This document shows, in pieces, positions 1 to 5,938 of a stretch of DNA of 11,339 nt (within the stretch, counting starts at the first letter, position 1; each line of letters starts with the position of its first letter). Below the pieces are notes generated by a model. The model saw nothing but the letters and a program-made list of their open reading frames with translations. It searched no databases and was not told where the DNA came from. A program made the translations under genes and the position numbers. This DNA is from Hyphococcus sp. (GTDB lineage: Bacteria; Pseudomonadota; Alphaproteobacteria; Caulobacterales; Parvularculaceae): assembly GCA_021604585.1 (NCBI GenBank), contig BQJG01000085.1:1-11339 (forward strand), written 5' to 3'.

Positions 1-40
1 GTTGGGCGCTCGCATCTGTTCGCGGACGCGATGTTTGTTG

Positions 41-235
41 TTAGCGTTGCTGAGCGCATACATGTTTTTGAACGGGGAGCGAGGAACGGCAGTACATTTC
101 GAGGATTATGCGGCGCTGGATATCAGCGCTGGCGCGACTGATATCGCCCTTCTTCTCCTGGTTTCCCTTTCGCGGCTTTTCATTGGCCGAGTTGAACACG
201 CCATCTTCCGGCTCTTGGCGGAAGGGGCTCGACAT
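41..235 (-). other. Doubtful short reading frame downstream of the LysR gene (64 codons)
   Basis: Bases 1-288 contain no recognisable gene. The only frame of note starts at an ATG at 235-233 and would give a 64-residue, charged, hydrophilic peptide beginning MSSPFRQEPEDGVF and ending HVCAQQR. Many of its codons end in G or C, as in the real genes here, which is the sole argument for it. No Shine-Dalgarno sequence is visible before the ATG and no family is recognised. It may be a remnant of a truncated gene or chance. The opposite strand is open over the same stretch, which weakens the case. Confidence 0.18.
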
Positions 236-288
236 TAGCGATTGAGCCGTCTCAGCGATATTTGCAGGCAATGCGCGCGGTTTCCGGA

Positions 289-1224
289 TTATCTAGATTT
301 GGTGCGTTTGCGCCTTACGGTCCGCGACATTGCGAGTTCCAGCGCTTCGTCGCGGGCCTCTTCAAGTATATCCAGGAACGACTTGGCGAGGCGGGACAAC
401 GGTTTGTGCTTAGGCAGAAATAACATGTACTCGAACTGGACTTCCGGTTCGAAGCGGCGCGCTTCGAGGTGGCGTTCAATAAAATCCATCGCCGTTATAG
501 GGTTGATGATCGAGACGCCGACGCCTTTGAGCACGAGGCCGCAGATGGTCGCCGCGTATTGCGTTTCGACCACGACCTTTCTCGATACTCCGGCCTTTTC
601 GAACACGCGATCGATCCGTGCGCGGGACAGATCCTCCAGCGATAAAGAAACAAACGGCTCGCCTTCAAAATCTTTCGGTTTAACGACATCAAGCGCTGCG
701 AAGTGATGGCCGGGTGAAAACACGCAAACGCCTGGTACACTGGCGAAAAGCCTTGCCTCCACGCCCGGATATTCGCCAGGGCGGGCAAGCCCTAGATCGA
801 ATTGTTGCGCGGCAACCCATTGACGGACCGTCGATGAGCTGCGGGTTTGCAGCTGGACGGTCACTGACGGATGCTGCTCATGAAACTTTTGGATGACAGA
901 GGGTAAAAACCCCATCGCGAGCGCCGGCAGGCTGGCGATACGAAGTTGGCCGGACCGAAAGTTTCGAATGTCGTCGGCGGCCCGTTTTAAAGCGTCTAGT
1001 CCGGCGAAATTGCGGTCGACTTCCTGAAAGAAAGATTCAGCTTCCGGGGTCGGCGCCAGTGCACTCCCTTTTTCCCGCACGAACAGGCTAAAGTCGATGG
1101 CGCGCTCAAGATCGGCGATCAGCCGGCTCACCGCCGGTTGGGAGACGTTCAGAAATTCCGCTGCATTCGTCACTGAGCCCGTCATCATGACGGCGCGAAA
1201 GGCGTCCAGTTGGCGGAGATTCAT
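289..1224 (-). CDS. LysR-type transcriptional regulator
   Basis: This 311-residue protein has the normal LysR length and layout. Residues 1-61 form the winged helix-turn-helix, starting MNLRQLDAFRAVMMTGSV and including the recognition segment VSQPAVSRLIADLE (27-40). Residues from about 88 to 295 form the periplasmic-binding-protein-like effector domain (QLRIASLPALAMGFLPSVI and following). I chose the ATG at 1224 because LysR proteins normally begin two to four residues before the conserved RQLxxF; an in-frame ATG at 1257 would add 11 untypical residues. The overall style resembles the OccR/NocR/GbpR side of the family, which often controls catabolism of amino-acid derivatives, but the effector cannot be read off. 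It is divergent from the MetC-like gene across 293 bp, the classic arrangement for a LysR protein controlling its neighbour, so the lyase and permease are its probable targets (inference). Confidence 0.93.
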   Translation of the reverse strand: MNLRQLDAFRAVMMTGSVTNAAEFLNVSQPAVSRLIADLERAIDFSLFVREKGSALAPTPEAESFFQEVDRNFAGLDALKRAADDIRNFRSGQLRIASLPALAMGFLPSVIQKFHEQHPSVTVQLQTRSSSTVRQWVAAQQFDLGLARPGEYPGVEARLFASVPGVCVFSPGHHFAALDVVKPKDFEGEPFVSLSLEDLSRARIDRVFEKAGVSRKVVVETQYAATICGLVLKGVGVSIINPITAMDFIERHLEARRFEPEVQFEYMLFLPKHKPLSRLAKSFLDILEEARDEALELAMSRTVRRKRTKSR

Positions 1225-1240
1225 CGCATGGTCCCAAAGG

Positions 1241-1268
1241 GTATTACATTCCGGCATACCCTAGTCAA
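1241..1268 (-). promoter_or_regulatory. Candidate promoter of the LysR gene
   Basis: Reading the minus strand, TTGACT (1268-1263) matches the -35 consensus at five of six bases and is followed after 16 bases by TAATAC (1246-1241), a weak -10. Transcription would start a few bases before the chosen ATG at 1224, giving a very short leader. The surrounding 1261-1290 is the most AT-rich part of the divergent intergenic region. No clean LysR-box (T-N11-A dyad) stood out, although an imperfect dyad ATGA-N12-TCAT occupies 1333-1352. Confidence 0.3.
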
Positions 1269-1332
1269 ATTATTCTATTTTACAACATGGCCGGACTGGG
1301 GCCGACTGAGGCCGCGACTTTGAAAGGAGTTT

Positions 1333-1521
1333 ATGAATGCGATTGGAATCATAGCGATCCTGGCGGCTGCCGGGAACAGGAAATTTGCGCTCAGTACGCC
1401 GGGCGTCTGCAAGCGTCGCACTCGCCGAGTTCCCGGGCGGCGTGGACGTCGTATCTTGGAACCGAAACTGAACCCAACAGGCGGGATGCGAGCATGCCAT
1501 AACAAAAGGGGGATTCTGTGA
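1333..1521 (+). CDS. Short upstream ORF overlapping the metC-like start (leader or gene remnant)
   Basis: A 62-codon frame begins with ATG at 1333, three bases after a strong AAAGGAG (1323-1329), and ends with TGA at 1519-1521, overlapping the GTG start of the lyase gene by 4 nt (GTGA). The N-terminus MNAIGIIAILAAAGNR is hydrophobic and protein-like; the rest is Arg-rich and atypical. In the +1 frame the same DNA reads ASVALAEFPGGVDVVSWNRN and then stops, which looks more natural. The two halves may therefore be one older gene broken by a frameshift; its start vaguely resembles the N-terminus of alphaproteobacterial SerB (phosphoserine phosphatase), a memory-based guess. A second ATG at 1337, better spaced from the same ribosome site, would encode only MRLES. 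The frame could act as a translated leader coupled to the lyase, or be a relic. Confidence 0.35.
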   Translation: MNAIGIIAILAAAGNRKFALSTPGVCKRRTRRVPGRRGRRILEPKLNPTGGMRACHNKRGIL

Positions 1522-2765
1522 AGGCGGATAATAACCCGTATACTGACATAAGGGACAATACGAGGCGTGAAGAGAATAATGGAAAACGAGTTTTGAAGAG
1601 GGCGACAATAGCGACGCATGGCGGGCCGGCGCCGTCAGAACAATCCGGCATGCTTAATCCGCCGGTTTATCGCGCCTCGACCGTGTTTTATCCGACCGCA
1701 GAGGCTTACAAGCGCCGGCATGACGGATATTACGACGATGTGATCTACGGGCTTTACGGCACCAAGACGACCTTTGCGCTGGCGGATGCGATTGCTCAAT
1801 TGGAGAACGCGAGCGATACGCTGATCACGTCGTCCGGCACGGCGGCGAATGCGCTGGCGGCGGCGGCCTTTCTGAGCACCGGCGATCATCTGCTTGCCGC
1901 CGATTGCGTTTACGGCACGACACGGAAATTTTTTGAAACGATCTTGAAGCGGTTCGGCGTGGAGGTCTCCTATTTCAATCCGACGATTGGCGGTGAAATA
2001 CAATCTGAGATCCGTCGCAATACGCGCGCGGTCTTTCTAGAGTCGCCTGGGTCGCAGTTGTTCGAAATGATCGACATCCCCGTCGTTGTCGAAGCGGCGA
2101 GAGCAGCAGGTGCGGTCACGCTGATCGACAATACGTGGGCAACGCCGCTCTATTATCGCCCCCTAGATCACGGCGTCGATGTGTCTATCCAGTCGGGCAC
2201 AAAGTATATTTCAGGCCATTCAGACATTATGCTCGGATCGATCAGCGTACGAAACCGTGCGCATTTCGAGCTAATCAAAGATATGGCTGGGCGCTGGGGA
2301 AACTGCGCCAGCCCCGACGACTGCTATCTCGCGCATCGCGGCCTGCGCACATTGGATGTGCGTATGGAGCGCCATCAGCAAAATGCATCCCGTCTAATCG
2401 AATGGCTTTTGCAGCAAGCCGAAGTCGCGAAAATCCGCTACCCGGCGCTGGAAGACGATCCGGGACATTTCATTTGGCGGCGCGATTACGCCGGCGCGTC
2501 TGGTCTGTTCGGAGTTGAACTCGCGAGAATGACCGATCAAGCCGCGTCAGCGTTTTTCGATCATTTGTCGCTTTTTGGCCTCGGCTCCAGCTGGGGCGGC
2601 TATGAGAGTCTCCTCGTGCCGGCCTGGCCGAAACCCGTACGTGTCGCAAGCGCTGTTGACGATCAACACGACCTCATACGCGTACATGCGGGGCTGGAAG
2701 ACGCCTCTGATCTTATCGCTGATCTCGACCGGGCGTTCGCGCGCATGCGCGCCACTTTATCGTGA
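1518..2765 (+). CDS. metC: Cystathionine beta-lyase family PLP enzyme (MetC-like)
   Basis: A 415-residue cytoplasmic PLP enzyme of fold type I, Cys/Met metabolism family. The best match recalled is E. coli MetC, which cleaves cystathionine to homocysteine, pyruvate and ammonia and also acts on cystine and related C-S substrates. Visible landmarks are the Schiff-base lysine K229 in SGTKYISGHSD, D204 in LIDNTWATP (contacts the pyridine nitrogen), Y132 in the CVYGTT loop, SSWGGYESL (357-365) and R388 in RVHAGLED, which binds the substrate carboxylate. The start is GTG, supported by AAGGGGG five bases upstream; this gives about 20 extra residues before the conserved part, compared with the roughly 395 residues of E. 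coli MetC. One oddity: the family YGRRG phosphate-contact segment reads YGLYG (77-81). The permease follows 53 nt later and is probably co-transcribed. The LysR gene is divergent. Relatives such as methionine gamma-lyase are less likely, because SWGGYES and the C-terminal segment follow MetC. Confidence 0.9.
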   Translation: MKADNNPYTDIRDNTRREENNGKRVLKRATIATHGGPAPSEQSGMLNPPVYRASTVFYPTAEAYKRRHDGYYDDVIYGLYGTKTTFALADAIAQLENASDTLITSSGTAANALAAAAFLSTGDHLLAADCVYGTTRKFFETILKRFGVEVSYFNPTIGGEIQSEIRRNTRAVFLESPGSQLFEMIDIPVVVEAARAAGAVTLIDNTWATPLYYRPLDHGVDVSIQSGTKYISGHSDIMLGSISVRNRAHFELIKDMAGRWGNCASPDDCYLAHRGLRTLDVRMERHQQNASRLIEWLLQQAEVAKIRYPALEDDPGHFIWRRDYAGASGLFGVELARMTDQAASAFFDHLSLFGLGSSWGGYESLLVPAWPKPVRVASAVDDQHDLIRVHAGLEDASDLIADLDRAFARMRATLS

Positions 2766-2818
2766 GCAAGCAATTATTCGCCGCAATCTAAGAAACAAGT
2801 AGACAATGGAGCATAAAC

Positions 2819-4126
2819 TTGACGGGTAATACTGAGCTTACGCGAACGACCGGGCGCCTGGGAACGGGCGTGATCGCCCTGAACGGGATCATCGGCTCGG
2901 GCATTTTCGCGTTACCCGCCGTCGCCATGCAGCAAGCGGGCTATTTCAGTCCGTGGGTTTTTCTAATTGCGGCGCTGCTTATTACGACAATCGCCTTGTC
3001 GTTCGCCCGAGCCGCCAGCTTTTTCAGAGAAACGGGCGGTCCCATCGTCTACACGACCCATTCCTTCGGCCGGTTTGTTGGGTTCCAGACAGGATGGTTG
3101 CTTTACATCAGCCGCGTCGCGGGCCTGGCGGCGAGCACGAACCTTTTGGTGAGCTATGCAAGCTGGTTTGTCCCGGCTCTTGATACATCACTGATCCGGC
3201 CGATGGCCGTCGCTGCGCTGATTTCATTTTATACCTGGGTTAATTATGTCGGCGTGCGCAACAGTATGACAATGCTTTATATTCTGACGGCCCTAAAGCT
3301 TGCGCCGTTGTTTCTTCTTGTGCTTTTCGGCCTGCCTTCAACGGAATTGAACCTGATTTTTGGTGCGGATGTTCCCGAGTTCAGAGCGCTTGGCGAAGCC
3401 ATTCTCATTCTAATGTACGCCTTCATCGGATTTGAGGTCGCCGTCATCAACGCCGGCGAGTCAAAGAACCCGAAAGCCGATATTCCCGCCGCATTAGTCA
3501 CGACGGTCGCGCAGGTGTCGGTATTTTATATAGCGATCCAGATAGTCTCGATTTCCGTCGATCCCGGTATTGCGGAAACCAACACGCCCCTCGCTCGGGT
3601 AGCGGAGCTGCTTTTAGGTCCCATTGGCGCGTCCATTCTGGCGATGGGAGCCGTATTTTCGATCGCCGGCTCAAGCGCGACGTCAATGCTCGTGGGGCCG
3701 CGATTGACCTTCGCACTCAGCAAGCAGGAAGCGATACCACGATGGTTCGCTGCCGTTCATCCCAAGTTCGGCACGCCCGGCAATTCCATATTGTTTTGCG
3801 GCGGCATTGGGATTTTGCTCGGCGTCAGCGGCGGATTTGTCTGGCTCGCTACGGTCAGCACTCTGGTCCGTTTTATTACTTATGCCTTGACCATCGCAGC
3901 ATTGCCGCGAATCGAGAAAACAATGGATCAGGATCCAAAGCAATTCACAATTCCCGGCGGTCTGACCGTACCGGTTTTCGCCTTCCTGCTTTCAATTTGG
4001 CTGGTGGGGCATGCTTCATTAAAGGCGTGGGGCGCAGCAGCTTTTTTATCGTTAATCGGGAGCGCGTTTTACTTTTTCACGCATCGGCGCTTTTTTTCCA
4101 AGGCGGTGAAGCCAAAGCAGCGCTAG
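2819..4126 (+). CDS. APC-superfamily amino-acid permease
   Basis: A 435-residue inner-membrane protein with about 12 hydrophobic segments. It has the two hallmarks of the amino acid-polyamine-organocation family: the unwound first helix GIIGSGIF (23-30) that holds the substrate amino group and carboxylate, and the helix-6 region FIGFEVAVINAGESKNP (202-218), closely matching the family's GFE...GE.KNP signature. The transported amino acid cannot be predicted. The start is TTG at 2819, seven bases after TGGAG; the only upstream ATG (2806) is out of frame and encodes seven residues before a stop, and the in-frame region is closed by TAA at 2789. It lies 53 nt behind the MetC-like lyase with no terminator between them, so the pair probably imports and then degrades or remodels the same amino acid (inference). 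The C-terminus is short and basic (RRFFSKAVKPKQR), facing the cytoplasm. Confidence 0.9.
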   Translation: MTGNTELTRTTGRLGTGVIALNGIIGSGIFALPAVAMQQAGYFSPWVFLIAALLITTIALSFARAASFFRETGGPIVYTTHSFGRFVGFQTGWLLYISRVAGLAASTNLLVSYASWFVPALDTSLIRPMAVAALISFYTWVNYVGVRNSMTMLYILTALKLAPLFLLVLFGLPSTELNLIFGADVPEFRALGEAILILMYAFIGFEVAVINAGESKNPKADIPAALVTTVAQVSVFYIAIQIVSISVDPGIAETNTPLARVAELLLGPIGASILAMGAVFSIAGSSATSMLVGPRLTFALSKQEAIPRWFAAVHPKFGTPGNSILFCGGIGILLGVSGGFVWLATVSTLVRFITYALTIAALPRIEKTMDQDPKQFTIPGGLTVPVFAFLLSIWLVGHASLKAWGAAAFLSLIGSAFYFFTHRRFFSKAVKPKQR

Positions 4127-4190
4127 CAGCAGCTCAATGATCAAATCCGTTTCAGTTATTTTGGAGAATCCAAGAGAATCCACATCGTCA

Positions 4191-5414
4191 TCAATCGGTT
4201 GTCAAAAACGGCTGTTCAAAGTCGAATTCCTTATAGCCGTTGGACGAGGCGATCAATATAACGCGTTCGTCGGGCTGAATTTCGCCCTTATCAATTAATT
4301 GCCGCAATCCGCCGAGACTGGCAGCCGACGAAAGCTCCAGATAAAATCCGTGTCGCGCCAAAGTGCGCTGCTCCCTGGCCGCAGATTCATCACCCACCAC
4401 GGCAACCCCGCCTCTTGACGTTTTTATCGCGTCAATTGCCTGATACGTCACTGTTGATCCGGCGATGGAAACCTGGCGGGTGCGGCCTTCAAAACTCTCC
4501 CGATAATCTTTCCCGCGCAGAACAGAGTCAATTCGGGTAAATGGTTCGATGGCGTAGAGTCTCGGAAGCCGGTTTATGAGATCTCTTTCCTGTAAAAAGC
4601 GAAATCCGTCAAAAATTCCCCATATTAGGTCCGCGCGCGAGGTCGGAACAATAATGGCATCGACTGTTTCCGGACCTGTTTCCTCGAATATTTCGAAGGA
4701 AATTGTTTTTAATCCATCGACGCCGAAATGATTGCTGCCGACCGGCGGGTTTATATAATTGGTGACCGGAAACCAGCTGTCTTCGGTCACGCGCCTTTCG
4801 ACATATTTCCATCTATCGAGAGAATCTTCGGCTTCGACTAATCGGGCGCCAGCCGCCTCAATCGCGCGTCGCCAGACAGGATTCATATTCGGCGTCGTAA
4901 CGATAACGCATTGCAGGCCGGCGCGCGCTGCGTACGCCGCAATCGACGCGCCCGCGTTTCCGGAAGACGCACCGATCACCGTCGCGGCTTCCATATCCAA
5001 CGCGCGCGCAATGGCGAGTGCGCTCATTCGATCCTTATGTGAACCTGTGGGATTTTGTCCTTCGTCTTTGATAAATACCGCTTTCGCGCCGACTTCACGG
5101 CCAAGCGCCGGCGCGGCCAGCAAAGGCGTGCCGCCTTCGCCTATCGTAGGGAAAATTTTATAGGGCAAACACGAAGCATATCGCGCCATTCCTCGCTTGT
5201 GCGAATCTGTCCGCCATGCGTCAGCGCGGTACAGTTGGCGCACGCTTGATGGATAGCCATTGGAAAGGCACAAAGGACATCCCGTGAAATAATCTTCAAG
5301 TTCGAGCTGTGTTTTGCAACGAAGACATTCAATTCCACTGAGTTCTGAATTCAATTCATAATTGACCTTTACAGATTTCCGGGAGGGACCGTCTGTGTCC
5401 GTTAATTTAGGCAA
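4191..5414 (-). CDS. Threonine synthase-like fold-type II PLP enzyme with N-terminal zinc ribbon
   Basis: A 407-residue PLP enzyme related to threonine synthase. An N-terminal four-cysteine cluster (C30, C33, C46, C49) looks like a zinc ribbon, as found in many archaeal/bacterial ThrC-like proteins. The catalytic domain has EGGTPLL (93-99), the Schiff-base lysine K127 in GSHKDR, SSGNAGAS (150-157) around the substrate carboxylate, and LELSSAASLGGL (359-370) near the C-terminus. The loop that normally holds the PLP phosphate, usually glycine/asparagine-rich after VPV, reads VPTSRADLIWGIFDGF, so its chemistry may differ from synthesis of threonine from O-phosphohomoserine. The start must be TTG at 5414, because TGA lies two codons upstream and the next in-frame Met comes after the cysteine cluster; the ribosome site is weak. 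It converges on the permease across 64 bp. Alternatives are a threonine/serine dehydratase or a diaminopropionate-type lyase. Confidence 0.85.
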   Translation of the reverse strand: MPKLTDTDGPSRKSVKVNYELNSELSGIECLRCKTQLELEDYFTGCPLCLSNGYPSSVRQLYRADAWRTDSHKRGMARYASCLPYKIFPTIGEGGTPLLAAPALGREVGAKAVFIKDEGQNPTGSHKDRMSALAIARALDMEAATVIGASSGNAGASIAAYAARAGLQCVIVTTPNMNPVWRRAIEAAGARLVEAEDSLDRWKYVERRVTEDSWFPVTNYINPPVGSNHFGVDGLKTISFEIFEETGPETVDAIIVPTSRADLIWGIFDGFRFLQERDLINRLPRLYAIEPFTRIDSVLRGKDYRESFEGRTRQVSIAGSTVTYQAIDAIKTSRGGVAVVGDESAAREQRTLARHGFYLELSSAASLGGLRQLIDKGEIQPDERVILIASSNGYKEFDFEQPFLTTD

Positions 5415-5821
5415 TTTTCAAATCCCACTTATTTCACAACCCTATTCGACTTGAATTAGAGGTGAAAATCTACTCAAACTTATCGTCGATAACTGTCGTG
5501 CGCACGATGTACGAATTGGTGTCGAGCCGGCGAAGCAGAGTATCACATCATGGTCACGGATGTATTACTTATAAACCTGCACTGAAAGCGAGTTTTCGAT
5601 AGCTCAAACAGGCTTTGCGCAAAACGAGTTCTCCAACAAAATCTGATTAAAGAATCCGGTTGATGCGGAGCTCCAAGGGATGCCGACGGCGTAGATTCGC
5701 CCCTTGTATTCCGGTGCGATAAATGACCGAGCTTGGACGGCGGGGTCATAACACACAAGCATAAGTATCAGAAATAATTCGATTTGACCGCATAGGGTGG
5801 TGCGGGGTCATTATAAGATTA
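5415..5821. other. Non-coding stretch between divergent genes, with one possible 52-codon relic
   Basis: No recognisable gene lies between the threonine synthase-like start and the TonB-receptor leader. On the minus strand, an ATG at 5762-5760 opens a 52-codon frame ending with TGA at 5606-5604. It contains the protein-like run YKGRIYAVGIPWSSASTGFF with many G/C-ending codons, but has no ribosome site and no family I recognise, so it may be a relic of a lost gene. Two copies of CGGGGTCAT (5741-5749 and 5803-5811) lie on the plus strand. TATAAG (5812-5817) is a possible -10 for the receptor, but TTGACC (5784-5789) is 22 bases away, too far for a standard -35. Confidence 0.4.
5480..5507. promoter_or_regulatory. 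Two adjacent perfect palindromes upstream of the threonine synthase-like gene
   Basis: TTATCG-T-CGATAA (5480-5492) is a perfect 6-bp inverted repeat around one base. Three bases later comes the perfect 12-bp palindrome TCGTGCGCACGA (5496-5507). They sit 66-93 bp before the TTG start of the minus-strand enzyme gene, where an operator would be expected. Paired palindromes with about one helical turn between centres suit a dimeric repressor or activator, but no specific regulator is recognised. Confidence 0.4.
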
Positions 5822-5938
5822 ATGGTGCCGGTGTGGCGTCATTCCGCGGAATTTTTCGCGGCGATCGGATCTATGTCCGGGAGAGCCAAAGGCGTCATTC
5901 TTGACGCCTGCGGATCAATAGCGGAGGGGCTAAAATGA
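5822..5938 (+). CDS. Upstream ORF overlapping the TonB receptor start (38 codons)
   Basis: An ATG at 5822 opens a 38-codon frame that runs to TGA at 5936-5938 and overlaps the receptor ATG as ATGA. The peptide begins MVPVWRHSAEFFAAIGSMSG and contains one cysteine (residue 30) in LDACGS. Many of its codons end in G or C, like a real gene. No Shine-Dalgarno sequence precedes the ATG; TATAAG lies only four bases before it, so a nearly leaderless transcript is conceivable. The receptor ribosome site GGAGGGG (5923-5929) and the hairpin at 5890-5909 both lie inside this frame, so translating it would unfold the hairpin and deliver ribosomes to the receptor start. No family is recognised. Confidence 0.38.
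   Translation: MVPVWRHSAEFFAAIGSMSGRAKGVILDACGSIAEGLK
5835..5900. repeat. Direct repeat GGCGTCATTC (two copies) in the receptor leader
   Basis: The 10-mer GGCGTCATTC occurs at 5835-5844 and again at 5891-5900, 56 bp apart start to start. A looser relative, GGGGTCATT, appears at 5804-5812. The first copy runs into the perfect 12-bp palindrome ATTCCGCGGAAT (5841-5852); the second forms the left arm of the hairpin at 5890-5909. Repeats of this size in a promoter-proximal leader often mark protein-binding sites. Confidence 0.5.
5890..5909 (+). promoter_or_regulatory. Perfect hairpin/operator dyad just before the receptor ribosome site
   Basis: AGGCGTCA (5890-5897) and TGACGCCT (5902-5909) form a perfect 8-bp stem closed by TTCT. 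It ends 13 bases before the GGAGGGG ribosome site of the TonB receptor and is not followed by a T-run, so it is not a standard terminator. It could be a DNA operator for a dimeric protein, or an RNA element affecting receptor translation. Confidence 0.5.

Noticed and set aside
2..238. Plus-strand 78-codon frame with a TTG start at the left edge
   Set aside because: No ribosome site is visible, the composition is untypical, and it is antisense to a slightly better minus-strand frame; no family recognised.
242..706. 154-codon plus-strand frame
   Set aside because: It is antisense to the LysR gene and rich in Ser/Arg, as expected for the shadow of a GC-rich gene.
1225..1257. Longer LysR protein starting at the ATG at 1257
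   Set aside because: It adds 11 residues not seen in the family and would overlap the best promoter candidate; MNLRQLDAF is the usual start.
3742..4140. 132-codon frame within the permease
   Set aside because: It overlaps a convincing membrane protein in another frame and shows no domain.
4161..4182. Small hairpin TTGGA-GAA-TCCAA and tandem GAGAATCCA copies between the permease and threonine synthase-like gene
   Set aside because: A 5-bp stem is too weak to call a terminator, and the tandem repeat of two short units may be chance.
5543..5758. 71-codon minus-strand frame upstream of the receptor
   Set aside because: No ribosome site and a less protein-like composition than the 52-codon frame on the same strand at 5604-5762.
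5784..5817. TTGACC ... TATAAG as the TonB receptor promoter
   Set aside because: The 22-base spacer is too long for a standard sigma-70 promoter; only the -10-like part is kept as a mention.
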